Shown here one piece after another: positions 29,355 to 38,638 of a DNA stretch of 64,000 nucleotides. The DNA is taken from NCBI RefSeq assembly GCF_000962805.1, contig NZ_JZTW01000003.1, positions 62,001 through 126,000 of the forward strand, written 5' to 3'. This DNA is from Pseudarthrobacter chlorophenolicus. GTDB taxonomy: Bacteria; Actinomycetota; Actinomycetes; Actinomycetales; Micrococcaceae. Every line of letters starts with the position of its first letter. Positions within the stretch are counted from its first letter, which is position 1. The position numbers and the translations under genes are program-made. Below the pieces are notes generated by a model. The model saw only the letters and a program-made list of their open reading frames with translations, was not told where the DNA came from and made no database searches.

Positions 29355-31052
29355 TTAGTGGAAGAAGTGGCGCGCCCCGGTGAAGTACATGGAGATGCCG
29401 GCGGCGTTGGCCGCAGCGATGACTTCCTCGTCGCGGACGGATCCGCCGGGCTGGACGACGGCTCGGACGCCGGCGTCGATCAGGATCTGCAGGCCGTCAG
29501 CGAAGGGGAAGAACGCGTCCGAAGCTGCCACGGCACCCTGGGCACGCGGCGGTGCGCCGGCGCCGCTGGCGTTGGTGGCACCGCCGGGAGCATCGCTCCC
29601 ACTGGCAGTGCCGGACTCCACCAGGAGGCCCAGCGTGTTGGCGCGTTCCACGGCCAGCTTGCAGGAATCGAGGCGGTTGACCTGGCCCATGCCGATGCCC
29701 ACTGCTGCCCCGTTGTCCGCGAGGAGGATGGCGTTGGACTTTGCTGCACGGCAGGCGGTCCAGGCGAAGGCGAGATCCGCGAGGGTCTTCTCATCGGCGG
29801 CTTCGCCCGCGGCGAGCGTCCAGTTGGCGGGGTTGTCGCCGTCGGCGTCCACCTTGTCGCTGACCTGGACCAGCATGCCGCCGGAAACCTGGCGGAACTC
29901 CGTGGGGTAGCGGCCGTAGCCCTCGGGCAGGGAGAGCAGCCGGATGTTCTTCTTCTTGGAGAGGATCTCCACGGCCTCGGGCTCGAAACCGGGCGCGATG
30001 ACAACCTCAGTGAAGATGTCCTTGACGGTGTTGGCCATGGCCGCCGTGACCGGACGGTTGGCTGCGATGACGCCGCCGAACGCGGACACGGGATCGCAGG
30101 CGTGGGCCTTGGCGTGGGCGTCCGCGATGGGATCAGCGGCGCCTGCCGAACCAACGGCAACGCCGCACGGGTTGGCGTGCTTGATGATGGCGACGGCCGG
30201 TTCGCTGAAATCGAAGGCGGCACGGAGGGCGGCGTCGGCGTCAACGAAGTTGTTGTAGCTCATGGCCTTGCCGTGCAGCTGGTCTGCCTGGGCGATGCCC
30301 ACCGGGGCGGCCTTGTCCACATAGAGGGCAGCCTGCTGGTGCGGGTTCTCGCCGTAGCGCAGCACCTCTGAACGTTCCAGGGACATGCCGGCGTAGGCAG
30401 GCCAGTCGATGATGCCGTCGCCGTCTTCGTCCAGGAACTGGCTGGCAGTCCAGGTGGCTACGGCGTTGTCGTAGGACGCCGTGTGCGCGAATGCCTTGGC
30501 CGCGAGGCGGCGCCGGGTCTTCAGGTCGAAACCACCGGCGGCGGCAGCAGACACCACCTGGCCGTAGAAGGACGGGTCCACCACGATGGCGACGGCGGCA
30601 TGGTTCTTCGCGGCCGAACGCACCATGGCGGGGCCTCCGATGTCGATCTGCTCCACGACGTCGTCCTGCGCGGCACCGGACTTGACGGTCTCCACGAACG
30701 GGTAGAGGTTCACCACCACCAGGTCGAAGGCCTCGATGTCCATGCTTTCGAGCGTCTCCATATGGGCGGGGACGCGGCGGTCCGCCAGGATGCCGCCGTG
30801 AACGCGGGGGTGCAGCGTCTTGACGCGGCCGTCCAGCATCTCCGGGGAACCGGTGACTTCCTCAACTTCCTGCACGGGGATGCCCGCAGCAGCGATCTTC
30901 TTCGCGGTGGAACCGGTGGAGACCAGCTTCACACCCGCTGCGTGCAGGCCTGTGGCGAGCTCCTCCAGGCCGGTCTTGTCGTAAACCGAGATCAGGGCCC
31001 GGCGGATGGGTACACGGTCAATGGATACGCGCTCATGCTGCGTGAAGCTCAC
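29355..31052 (-). CDS. purH: Bifunctional AICAR transformylase / IMP cyclohydrolase
   Basis: Catalyses the last two steps of IMP synthesis, using 10-formyl-THF. The 565 aa include an N-terminal MGS-like IMP cyclohydrolase domain ([65 protein letters not shown]) and the C-terminal transformylase with [15 protein letters not shown] [20 protein letters not shown], the catalytic [12 protein letters not shown] and [32 protein letters not shown] Gly/Ser/Ala-rich insertion ([22 protein letters not shown]) near residue 490 is unusual and lies on a loop. In mycobacteria purH lies beside purN and perM; here the three are in the same orientation but interrupted. Confidence 0.97.
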   Translation of the reverse strand: MSFTQHERVSIDRVPIRRALISVYDKTGLEELATGLHAAGVKLVSTGSTAKKIAAAGIPVQEVEEVTGSPEMLDGRVKTLHPRVHGGILADRRVPAHMETLESMDIEAFDLVVVNLYPFVETVKSGAAQDDVVEQIDIGGPAMVRSAAKNHAAVAIVVDPSFYGQVVSAAAAGGFDLKTRRRLAAKAFAHTASYDNAVATWTASQFLDEDGDGIIDWPAYAGMSLERSEVLRYGENPHQQAALYVDKAAPVGIAQADQLHGKAMSYNNFVDADAALRAAFDFSEPAVAIIKHANPCGVAVGSAGAADPIADAHAKAHACDPVSAFGGVIAANRPVTAAMANTVKDIFTEVVIAPGFEPEAVEILSKKKNIRLLSLPEGYGRYPTEFRQVSGGMLVQVSDKVDADGDNPANWTLAAGEAADEKTLADLAFAWTACRAAKSNAILLADNGAAVGIGMGQVNRLDSCKLAVERANTLGLLVESGTASGSDAPGGATNASGAGAPPRAQGAVAASDAFFPFADGLQILIDAGVRAVVQPGGSVRDEEVIAAANAAGISMYFTGARHFFH

Positions 31053-31193
31053 AAATGTCTCCGTCTTATCTCGCGGTTCAGTGCCGCGGTTGGTGGGGAT
31101 AGGGCCAGTTTATCGCGTAGCGCACGTTGCCCCGAGTGTCCGCCGGAGTGTGAACGCCGGTGGGCGGGGCTAAAGTTTCAGAAGGAGGCGGCT

Positions 31194-32546
31194 ATGAACA
31201 CTTACACCACTGTGCCCAGCGGCGAACAGGTGGTCCAGGAACTGCCCTGGCGATGGAAAGTCCAGGGGCGGATCTTCCTGATCGGCGGCCTCGGATTCAT
31301 GTTTGACGCGTGGGATGTGACGCTCAATGGCATCCTGATTCCCCTGCTGTCGAAGCATTGGGCCCTGGCCCCCGGTGAGGTTGCCTGGGTGGGGACGTCA
31401 AACCTGATTGGCATGGCCTTGGGGGCCTTCATCTGGGGAACCATCGCGGACACCATCGGCCGCAAGAAGGCGTTCACGGCCACGCTGCTGCTGTTCGCCG
31501 TTTTCACTGTGGCCGGCGCCTTTGCCCCGGACTTCATCTGGTTCTGTGTGTTCAGGTTCCTGGCCGGCTTTGGCCTGGGCGGCTGCATACCGGTGGACTA
31601 CGCGCTGGTGGGTGAGTTCACTCCCCGCAAGCAGCGCGGCAAAGTGCTCACCGCCATGGATGGCTGGTGGCCGGTGGGCGCAGCACTGGCGGGTTTCGTT
31701 TCCGCCGGCCTGGTGGCCCTCTACGGTGACTGGCGGGCGACGATGCTGGTGATGGTCCTGCCGGCCCTGCTGGTGTTCTGGGTCCGCCGAAGCGTGCCGG
31801 AGTCGCCGCTGTTCCTCATCCGCAAGGGCAGGCGGGACGAGGCCGCGAAGGTCATCGACGGGCTGGTGGCTGCCACGGGCGCCGAAGCCCGGGCCTACAG
31901 CCTGCCGGATGCCAAGGACGTACCCCGGCTCTCCGCCGGCAGCGCCTGGACCCAGCTGCGGTCTGTCTGGCAGTTCAACTGGAAGATCACCACCGCCGCG
32001 TGGGCACTCTTCTTCAGCATCCTGCTGGTCTACTACCTGTCACTGACGTGGATGCCGCGGATCCTCATTGGCGCCGGGTTCGCCGAATACAAGGCATTCG
32101 TCACCACCGCGTCAATGGCCGCCGTGGGACTCCTGGGCGTCATCGTTGCCGCCCTGCTGGTGGAGCGAGTGGGCCGCAAATGGATCTTGGCGGTCACGGG
32201 CCCGCTGTCCGCACTGACGCTGGTGATCGTGGCGTTCGTGGTGGACATTCCGTCCGCAGCGGTGTTCTGGCTGCTGGTGTTCGGGTTCGTGGTGCAGGTG
32301 GCCATCCCGGTGCTGTACGCCTATGTGTCGGAGCTCTACCCCACCGAGCTGCGCGGCACCGGCTTCGGTTGGGCGTCCACGTTCTCGCGGCTGGGCGCCG
32401 GTTTCGGTCCGCTGATTTTCGCCAACTACTTCTGGCCCGAACTGGGCTTGGCTACGTCCTTCGCCCTGGCCGGCGGTCTGGTGCTTGTGGCAGTGCTGTG
32501 GATGGCCTTCTTCTCCCCCGAAACCAGGCAGCGCCGCCTCGACTGA
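31194..32546 (+). CDS. MFS transporter, metabolite:H+ symporter type
   Basis: 450 aa with 12 hydrophobic segments. MFS signatures are the first-helix GFMFDAWDVTLNGILIPLL, the loop GTIADTIGRKKAF, and FLAGFGLGGCIPVDYALVGEFTPRKQRGK, a combination typical of the sugar/aromatic-acid/carboxylate symporter family. AAGGAGG lies 7 nt before the ATG. Substrate unknown. It is transcribed against purH and purN and sits between them, a probable insertion into an older purine gene cluster. Confidence 0.92.
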   Translation: MNTYTTVPSGEQVVQELPWRWKVQGRIFLIGGLGFMFDAWDVTLNGILIPLLSKHWALAPGEVAWVGTSNLIGMALGAFIWGTIADTIGRKKAFTATLLLFAVFTVAGAFAPDFIWFCVFRFLAGFGLGGCIPVDYALVGEFTPRKQRGKVLTAMDGWWPVGAALAGFVSAGLVALYGDWRATMLVMVLPALLVFWVRRSVPESPLFLIRKGRRDEAAKVIDGLVAATGAEARAYSLPDAKDVPRLSAGSAWTQLRSVWQFNWKITTAAWALFFSILLVYYLSLTWMPRILIGAGFAEYKAFVTTASMAAVGLLGVIVAALLVERVGRKWILAVTGPLSALTLVIVAFVVDIPSAAVFWLLVFGFVVQVAIPVLYAYVSELYPTELRGTGFGWASTFSRLGAGFGPLIFANYFWPELGLATSFALAGGLVLVAVLWMAFFSPETRQRRLD

Positions 32547-32662
32547 CCGGCGCTCAGGACACGGACAATCGTTTTCGACACGCACAGTCGCCGGCGCGCA
32601 CCACATAGCCGGTGCGCCGCCGAATATGGGAGTCGGAAACGGCTTTGCGCGTCGAGTAAGGG

Positions 32663-33229
32663 TCAGGCAGCAGCGGCGAGGCTGGCCAGGGTGGACACCA
32701 GCAGCCGGCGCTCCACCACCTTGATGCGCTCGTGCAGGGTCTCTTCGGTGTCGGCGTCCTCGATGGCCACCGCTTCCTGGGCAATGATGGGTCCGGTGTC
32801 CACGCCGGCGTCGGCCCAGTGCACGGTGCAGCCCGTGACCTTGACCCCGTAGGCCATCGCATCACGGACGCCGTGAGCGCCGGGGAACGCCGGCAGCAGG
32901 GCCGGGTGGGTGTTGAGGTACTTGCCGCCGAAAGCGTCGATGAATTCCGGGCTGACGATCCGCATGAAGCCGGAGGACACCACCACGTCAGGCTGGAACG
33001 CTGCCACCTCCCGAGTCAGCGCGGCGTTCCACCGGGCCCGGTCCGGATACTCCTTGAAGTCCACCACGAAGGTGGGGATCCCGGCCGCGGCTGAGCGCTC
33101 CAGGCCGTAGGTGCCGGGCCGGTCCGCTCCCACAGCTGCGATGTCCACGTCCAGCTCCCCCGCTTTGACCGCGTCAATGACAGCCTGGAGGTTGGAGCCG
33201 GTACCGGAAACGAGGACTACGATGCGCAT
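32663..33229 (-). CDS. purN: Phosphoribosylglycinamide formyltransferase
   Basis: 188-aa enzyme of de novo purine synthesis using 10-formyl-THF to make FGAR. It begins MRIVVLVSGTGSNLQAVIDAV, and the catalytic region SSGFMRIVSPEFIDAFGGKYLNTHPALLPAFPGAHGVRDAMAYGVKVTGCTVHWADAGVDTGPIIAQEAV contains the essential Asn, His and Asp. A TAAGCT box lies 6 nt before the ATG without a Shine-Dalgarno, implying a leaderless mRNA. Confidence 0.96.
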   Translation of the reverse strand: MRIVVLVSGTGSNLQAVIDAVKAGELDVDIAAVGADRPGTYGLERSAAAGIPTFVVDFKEYPDRARWNAALTREVAAFQPDVVVSSGFMRIVSPEFIDAFGGKYLNTHPALLPAFPGAHGVRDAMAYGVKVTGCTVHWADAGVDTGPIIAQEAVAIEDADTEETLHERIKVVERRLLVSTLASLAAAA

Positions 33230-33235
33230 GCGTCT

Positions 33236-33261
33236 AGCTTATGGGCAGGCTCGCGTAGGCT
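33236..33261. promoter_or_regulatory. Overlapping divergent -10 boxes of purN and the small membrane protein gene
   Basis: Only 39 bp separate the two ATGs. TAAGCT (minus strand, 33241-33236) lies 6 nt before purN and TAGGCT (33256-33261) lies 7 nt before the plus-strand gene. The promoters must overlap, with the -35 region of each inside the other's transcribed DNA. Confidence 0.6.
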
Positions 33262-33268
33262 GGAAAAC

Positions 33269-33700
33269 ATGAACTCCACACCGGAACCGGCCGGTCCCCA
33301 GCGGACAAAACCGCCGCTCAGCGAGGCCGCAAAAGCCTCCCGGGCCAAGACCCTCGCACTGTTCCAGATGTTCATCGTGTCCGTGCTGGGATCGTTCTTC
33401 GTCTACCAGCTGGACGTCCGCTATCTCTGGCTGACGGGAATCCTGACAGCAGCCGCCCTGGCCCTGGGCATCGTCCTGTTGATCCGGTGGTTCCGTTCGA
33501 AGGAGTCCCGGCTGGTTCTGTTCTTCACCATCTGCGGCCTGGTGTGGACCGCCGGCATGGTGCTGCTGACCCTGGCCTCAGCCCTGTTCTTCAACCAGGC
33601 GGCGGAGTACCAGGCATGCGTGGGCCGGGCTATTACAGACCAGGCACAGCGGACCTGCCAGGTGCAGCTGGAGGGTTCCCTCCCGCGCCCGGCACCGTAG
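33269..33700 (+). CDS. Hypothetical small membrane protein
   Basis: 143 aa, unassigned. Three hydrophobic segments are visible: TLALFQMFIVSVLGSFFVYQL, WLTGILTAAALALGIVLLIRWF and LVLFFTICGLVWTAGMVLLTLASALFF. A Pro/Lys/Ala-rich cytosolic head precedes them and a short tail with two cysteines follows. It is inserted between purN and the PerM-like gene on the opposite strand; leaderless start judged from TAGGCT-N7-ATG. Confidence 0.75.
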   Translation: MNSTPEPAGPQRTKPPLSEAAKASRAKTLALFQMFIVSVLGSFFVYQLDVRYLWLTGILTAAALALGIVLLIRWFRSKESRLVLFFTICGLVWTAGMVLLTLASALFFNQAAEYQACVGRAITDQAQRTCQVQLEGSLPRPAP

Positions 33701-33739
33701 CAACGCGTTCGCTGACGTGCCGCGCAGGCCGGGGCGAGG

Positions 33740-35053
33740 CTAGTGGACCAGTTCCGCGTCGTCTTCCGCCCCGGCCCGGTCACGTTCCAGCCACGGCCCG
33801 GCAGCGTAACCGATCACGACGCCGGCACCCACCTCCGCGGCCAGCCAGACACCCGTCCAGAGAGGGTCGGGACCGATGTCGGTCAGCCGGCCGATGCCGG
33901 CCGAGCCACGGGCAAGCCAGGCCAGGCCCATGGCCAGCAGGCCCGCCGCCACCCCGGCCAGCGCAGCAAGGACCAGGGTTGAGGCCGTTGCGGTGAACCA
34001 GCGTGCGCGGACCTTGATGGACAGCCACTCATCGAAGTGGTTCTCACCTTCGCGGAGGAACCACCACCCTGCCAGCACGCCGGCAAGCACGGGCACGATC
34101 AGGGCAACGAAGGCGTAGTCCAGTGGCCCGGACGGAATAGCTGCCAGTACCGGGATGGACGGGAGTGGCCCGACGGCGGTACCCAGCGGGCCCACCTGGG
34201 ATCCGACTCCCATGGCGAAGCCGGAGCCCGAAGTCCAGGCGAGGGCGAAGACCACCAGGTTGGGAAGGTAGCCGAGCTGCGCCACGGTGAGGGCCGCACC
34301 TCCGGCGGCACCGGCGTCGAGCGCTTCATAGACGGCCAGCACCAGGTTCCAGTGGACGAACAGGTCCACGGCCAGCAGCACCGCGGCCAGCGCAAGCGCG
34401 GCGGCCACGGCCACAAACCCGGCCTTCACCACCGAGGCGAGGTAGGACCCTGCCCACCGTGAATGCTGGCTGGTCCGCGAGATCCAGTCGACGGCGTCCA
34501 CGCCGATCAGCCGGCTCCACGATCCTGCTTCGCGGCGGGCGCCGATAACCATGCCCAGGGCGAAGGGGATCAGGGGAATCACCATGGCGTACCCGAGGTT
34601 GATGCCGACATCCGGGGTGCGGCAGACAAAACCGGTGGCCACGCCGAAGGCGGAGTAGACCACCCATGATCCCAGCAGCGCCTGCCACAGCTGGTCCGTG
34701 TAGGAGGCCCGGGCCAGGCGCCGTCCGGCTCGCCAGGCGAGCAGAAACGGGATCAGTGTCAGTCCGAGGGGCACCAGCGTCAGCAGGCCTGAGCCGGTGT
34801 GGGATGCGGCGGTGGATCCGGCGGCTGCCAGTTCCAGCGGAACGCCGTGCACCAGGAGCCAGGACTGGCCGGCGAGCCGGGCGAGCGTCTCAAACCCGTC
34901 GTCCTTGAAACCGGCCGTTGCCCAGACGGCAATGATGGGAACCAGCACGGCCAGCGCGGAGATGACCGCCGCCTGGGCTGTTTCAATAGCTCCCTGCAGC
35001 CACAAGGGCATGGGAAGGCCACGGTCTCCGGTCTGGTCAGCGCGCAGTTTCAT
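33740..35053 (-). CDS. PerM-like (DUF6350) polytopic membrane protein
   Basis: About 437 aa with 9-10 hydrophobic segments (ETAQAAVISALAVLVPIIAVWATAGF; GSGLLTLVPLGLTLIPFLLAW; LLGSWVVYSAFGVATGFVC; and others) and an acidic C-terminus. The GVxLGxxxxxLxPLGLxLxPxLLxWRxGRRLAR-type pattern and its place upstream of purN and purH match PerM (Rv0955) of Mycobacterium tuberculosis, linked in the literature to cell division and persistence. Assignment is by layout and synteny. The ATG at 35053 begins just before the first span; a GTG at 35071 is a possible alternative. Confidence 0.75.
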   Translation of the reverse strand: MKLRADQTGDRGLPMPLWLQGAIETAQAAVISALAVLVPIIAVWATAGFKDDGFETLARLAGQSWLLVHGVPLELAAAGSTAASHTGSGLLTLVPLGLTLIPFLLAWRAGRRLARASYTDQLWQALLGSWVVYSAFGVATGFVCRTPDVGINLGYAMVIPLIPFALGMVIGARREAGSWSRLIGVDAVDWISRTSQHSRWAGSYLASVVKAGFVAVAAALALAAVLLAVDLFVHWNLVLAVYEALDAGAAGGAALTVAQLGYLPNLVVFALAWTSGSGFAMGVGSQVGPLGTAVGPLPSIPVLAAIPSGPLDYAFVALIVPVLAGVLAGWWFLREGENHFDEWLSIKVRARWFTATASTLVLAALAGVAAGLLAMGLAWLARGSAGIGRLTDIGPDPLWTGVWLAAEVGAGVVIGYAAGPWLERDRAGAEDDAELVH

Positions 35054-35230
35054 CGTGATCCATGGTGTCACGCCGCACCCGCGCTGCCCGCCAGCGACAG
35101 GCCCCGGGAGTGCAGGCACACGAATGCCGGGAGTCCTGATGGGACGCCCGGCATCCGCGCACCTATCTGGAACCACCAGGCACCGAAGCATCAGATGCCT
35201 TTAGATGGCTTCCGCGATGCGCGCCTCGTT

Positions 35231-35812
35231 TTAGAGGCGCTTGTCATCCCCCAGGTGCCGGTCACCGGCCAGGCCGTCCGCGTCGGCGTGTTCCCCGCGG
35301 ACTTCCTCGCGCTGCCCGGGAACGCCGGTGCTGGCGTACTTCCGCAGCCTGCCGCGTCCGGCGTCGTAGTCCCGTTCGCCGCCGGCTCCGCCGCTGCCCG
35401 TGACACCTGCGGTGGGTGTGCCGGCGTTCAGGTCGGCGTCACCCTGCAGGTCAACGTCATTCTGAACCGTGTCCTGCGACTCCGAGTAGGTGGTGGCTCC
35501 GCGCTCGTAGTGCGTGTACAGCCGGTCCTCTTCCTCGGGGGTGAGGTGGCCGTCCACCTCGACGCGCGGGGCGTCCTTCACGTGGTCCTTGGTGTAGGGA
35601 ACCACCAGGTCGTCGTCCTGGGTGCGGGCGCCCTCAACGGGAATGAAGGACTGGGACGTACCGAAGAGGCCCGTCTTGACGGTGACCCAGGTGGGCTCAC
35701 CCGTGTCGTCGTCTGCGTAGAGCTGGCCAATCGAACCGATCTTGTCGCCGTCGGCTCCGATGACGTTGCCGCCCTTGTGGAGTACGGTTTCGATGTTTTC
35801 CCGGTTGAGCAT
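35231..35812 (-). CDS. PRC-barrel domain protein
   Basis: 193 aa. A PRC-barrel (NIETVLHKGGNVIGADGDKIGSIGQLYADDDTGEPTWVTVKTGLFGTSQSFIPVEGA, residues about 4-80) is followed by a linker with VPYTKDHVKDAPRVEVDGHLTPEEEDRLYTHY and a hydrophilic, Gly/Asp-rich, presumably disordered tail. Similar proteins are common in Micrococcaceae and are often linked to general stress, without a defined activity. AAGGAG lies 5 nt before the ATG at 35812. Confidence 0.85.
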   Translation of the reverse strand: MLNRENIETVLHKGGNVIGADGDKIGSIGQLYADDDTGEPTWVTVKTGLFGTSQSFIPVEGARTQDDDLVVPYTKDHVKDAPRVEVDGHLTPEEEDRLYTHYERGATTYSESQDTVQNDVDLQGDADLNAGTPTAGVTGSGGAGGERDYDAGRGRLRKYASTGVPGQREEVRGEHADADGLAGDRHLGDDKRL

Positions 35813-36077
35813 GACATCTCCTTGCATGGTCGTTGCACTAAGCATGCGCCAGCGCCGGATTCCGGCACGGGATTCCCCCGGTCTTCGGCTCCCGCCCCGT
35901 TGCTTGAGGCGCTGCACTGGCTGTCCCCCTACAGTAAGCATGCTTAGCATCAAATGGGAAGTCTACTTAGTAGCTTTCCGAAACCTGCCATGGCGACTCC
36001 CTGCTGTTCACCGAACCTTTCCCTCGGGGCCATTCCTTCATCCCCGCCGCGTCAGGGCCGGCACACACCGTGGAGGG

Positions 36078-37235
36078 GTGAGGATCGCAATTGTTGCTGA
36101 ATCATTCCTGCCGCTGATGAACGGGGTTACGCACTCCATCCTGCGGGTGCTGGACCATCTGCAGGAGCGGGGCGACGACGTCCTGGTCATTGCTCCGTCA
36201 GCGCACGACGGCGGCGCGGAGAACCACGTCAAGGGCGCCGAGGTCCACCGGCTTCCGGCAGTCCCGCTTGCGGGCTACACGAATGTCCGGGTGGCGATGG
36301 GCGGTGTGTACCGGGTCAAGCGAATCCTTGCCGACTACGCACCGGACGTCGTCCACCTGGCCTCGCCGTTCGTCCTGGGCTGGCGGGCTGCCCAGGCGGC
36401 GGCCCAGCTTGGCATCCCCACCGTCGCGGTCTACCAGACGGAAGTTCCCGGCTACGCGGCCCGCTACGGCGTCCCCTTCCTGGAGAACTGGGCCTGGAAT
36501 CGCGTGGAAAACATCCACCTGCTTGCCTCCCGGACCCTGGTGCCCTCCACGTTCGCGCTGAACCAGTTGCGCGGCCGGGGCATTCCACGGGTCCGGATGT
36601 GGCGCCGCGGGGTGGACACTGCCAGGTTCTCGCCGGACAAGCGCGACGACGGGTGGCGGGCTTCGGTGGCCCCGGACGGCCGGCGGATCATCGGCTACGT
36701 GGGCAGGCTGGCCGTGGAGAAGCAGGTGGAGGACCTGGCGGCGCTGGCCGGAGTTCCGGACACCACCCTGGTGGTGGTGGGTGACGGACCGCAGCGTGCG
36801 GCACTCGAGGAGGCTCTCCCCCAGGCAGTCTTTACGGGGTTCCTGGGCGGCGATGACCTGGCCCGCGCGGTGGCGTCCTTTGACCTCTTCGTCCATCCGG
36901 GCGAGTTCGAGACGTTCTGCCAGACCATCCAGGAGGCCATGGCATCGGGGGTGCCGGTGGTGGCCACGGGACGCGGCGGACCGCTGGACCTGGTGGAGAA
37001 CTCCCGGACCGGCTGGCTCTACGAGCCCGGCGACCTGTCCGCCATGCGCGGCCACGTCCTGGACCTGATGGGCGACGACGCCAAGCGCCGGGCGTTCGCC
37101 GCCGCAGCACACGCCTCGGTCCAGGCGCGCACGTGGCCGGCCCTGTGCACGGAACTGATCCGCCACTACACCGATGTCATTGCCGAACAGCCGGCCCTGT
37201 CCGGTTCGTACAAAGCCAAGGGAGCTGCTCTGTGA
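36078..37235 (+). CDS. GT4 glycosyltransferase, MgtA-like mannosyltransferase
   Basis: 385 aa. N-terminus VRIAIVAESFLPLMNGVTHSILRVLDHLQERGDDVLVIAP closely follows the MgtA/PimB-type GT4 pattern. The C-terminal nucleotide-sugar domain has IIGYVGRLAVEKQVEDLAAL, LVVVGDGPQRAAL, FTGFLGGDDLARAVASFDLFVHPGEFETFCQTIQEAMASGVPVVATGRGGPLDLV (EX7E-like motif). Family members transfer mannose or glucuronate-linked mannose to glycolipids. The GTG start at 36078 sits at the fold start; its ribosome site is weak, with GGAGG only 1 nt away. It overlaps ugd by 4 bp, so it may use or extend a glucuronate-containing acceptor. Confidence 0.88.
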   Translation: MRIAIVAESFLPLMNGVTHSILRVLDHLQERGDDVLVIAPSAHDGGAENHVKGAEVHRLPAVPLAGYTNVRVAMGGVYRVKRILADYAPDVVHLASPFVLGWRAAQAAAQLGIPTVAVYQTEVPGYAARYGVPFLENWAWNRVENIHLLASRTLVPSTFALNQLRGRGIPRVRMWRRGVDTARFSPDKRDDGWRASVAPDGRRIIGYVGRLAVEKQVEDLAALAGVPDTTLVVVGDGPQRAALEEALPQAVFTGFLGGDDLARAVASFDLFVHPGEFETFCQTIQEAMASGVPVVATGRGGPLDLVENSRTGWLYEPGDLSAMRGHVLDLMGDDAKRRAFAAAAHASVQARTWPALCTELIRHYTDVIAEQPALSGSYKAKGAAL

Positions 37236-38638
37236 AAATTTCGGTGATCGGCTGCGGCTACCTGGGCGCCGTGCACGCGGCCACGCTGGCGTCGATGGGC
37301 CACACAGTGGTGGGCATCGACGTGGACCAGGCGAAAGCGGAACAGCTGGCGCGCGGCACCGCGCCTTTTCATGAACCGGGCCTGGATGAGCTGCTGCAGG
37401 ACGGCAGCGCCACCGGACGGCTCCGGTTTTCCGCCGACATTGCGGATGCCGCCGGAGCCCAGGTGCATTTCCTGTGCGTTGGCACCCCGCAGGACAAGGC
37501 CTCCGACGCCGCCGACCTGTCCTACCTGGTCTCCGCCACCCGGGCGCTGCTGACGCACCTGGCCGCGGGCGCCGTCGTCGTGGGTAAATCCACCGTGCCC
37601 GTGGGCACTGTGGACATGCTGCGCGGGGTGCTGGGCCGGCGGCCCGATGTGCTGCTGGGCTGGAACCCGGAGTTCCTCCGCCAGGGCACAGCCGTGACGG
37701 ACTCGCTGGTGCCGGACCGCCTGGTCTACGGCGTGGACGGCGGAAAAGCCGCTGCGTTCAACCGGTCCACCGGAGCACCCGTAGGAGTGACGGCAGCCCT
37801 GGACGCGGTCTACGAGCCGCTGCTGCGCGCAGGCATCCCCCGGCAGGTCTGCAGCTGCGCCACGGCCGAACTCATCAAGTCCGCCGCCAACGCGTACCTG
37901 GCCACCAAGATCAGCTTCATCAACGCGGTATCGGAGCTGTGCGACGCGTCCGGCGCGGACGTGGCGGAACTCAGCGAGGCGATGGGACTGGATTCGCGGA
38001 TCGGGAACCGGTACCTTCATGCCGGGCTGGGCTTCGGCGGCGGCTGCCTGCCCAAGGACATCCGCAGTTTCCGGGCGCAGGCCACTGGCCACGGCGTGGA
38101 TGCCGTGGCGGACTGGATGCAGCTGGTGGACTCGGTCAACCTTGGCCAGCGGCAGCGGACGGTGGACCTGGCGGCGGAGCTCTGCGGCGGTACCGTGGCC
38201 GGCCGGACCGTCACAGTGCTGGGCGCCTCCTTCAAACCGGACACGGACGATATCCGCGACTCCCCCGCCCTGGACGTGGCGGACCGCCTCACCGCGGCCG
38301 GAGCCCACGTGACCGTCACCGACCCCAAGGCCGTGAACAACGCGTGGCGGCGCTACCCCCGGCTGCGGTTCGAGGCCAAGGCTACCCGGGCCATGGAAGA
38401 CGCAGAACTGGTGCTGCTCCTCACCGAGTGGGATGAGTACCGCCAACTGTGCCCGTCCGTTGCAGGCAGCCTGGTACGACGGCGGGTGCTGCTGGATGCG
38501 CGCAACGCACTGGACGCTGCCGCATGGCAGGCAGAGGGCTGGGTGGTGCGCGGCCTTGGCACGTCCCGGGATTCATCGGCGGTCACACGGCCGGAGCTGG
38601 CTGGAACGCTGGTGCCGGCGCAGCGCGCACGTCGGTAG
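37232..38638 (+). CDS. UDP-glucose/GDP-mannose dehydrogenase family protein
   Basis: 468 aa, NAD-dependent oxidation of a nucleotide sugar to the uronic acid. N-terminal Rossmann ISVIGCGYLGAVHAATLASMGHTVVGIDVD, the LCVGTPQ motif, STVPVGT, NPEFLRQGTAV, SAANAYLATKISFINAVSEL (with the catalytic-region Lys), the active-site Cys in GLGFGGGCLPKDIRSF, and the C-terminal LGASFKPDTDDIRDSPALDVA are all present. By sequence most likely UDP-glucose 6-dehydrogenase. It starts at a GTG inside the stop of the glycosyltransferase gene (GTGA). Its 3' end overlaps the convergent regulator gene by 56 bp. Confidence 0.93.
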   Translation: MKISVIGCGYLGAVHAATLASMGHTVVGIDVDQAKAEQLARGTAPFHEPGLDELLQDGSATGRLRFSADIADAAGAQVHFLCVGTPQDKASDAADLSYLVSATRALLTHLAAGAVVVGKSTVPVGTVDMLRGVLGRRPDVLLGWNPEFLRQGTAVTDSLVPDRLVYGVDGGKAAAFNRSTGAPVGVTAALDAVYEPLLRAGIPRQVCSCATAELIKSAANAYLATKISFINAVSELCDASGADVAELSEAMGLDSRIGNRYLHAGLGFGGGCLPKDIRSFRAQATGHGVDAVADWMQLVDSVNLGQRQRTVDLAAELCGGTVAGRTVTVLGASFKPDTDDIRDSPALDVADRLTAAGAHVTVTDPKAVNNAWRRYPRLRFEAKATRAMEDAELVLLLTEWDEYRQLCPSVAGSLVRRRVLLDARNALDAAAWQAEGWVVRGLGTSRDSSAVTRPELAGTLVPAQRARR

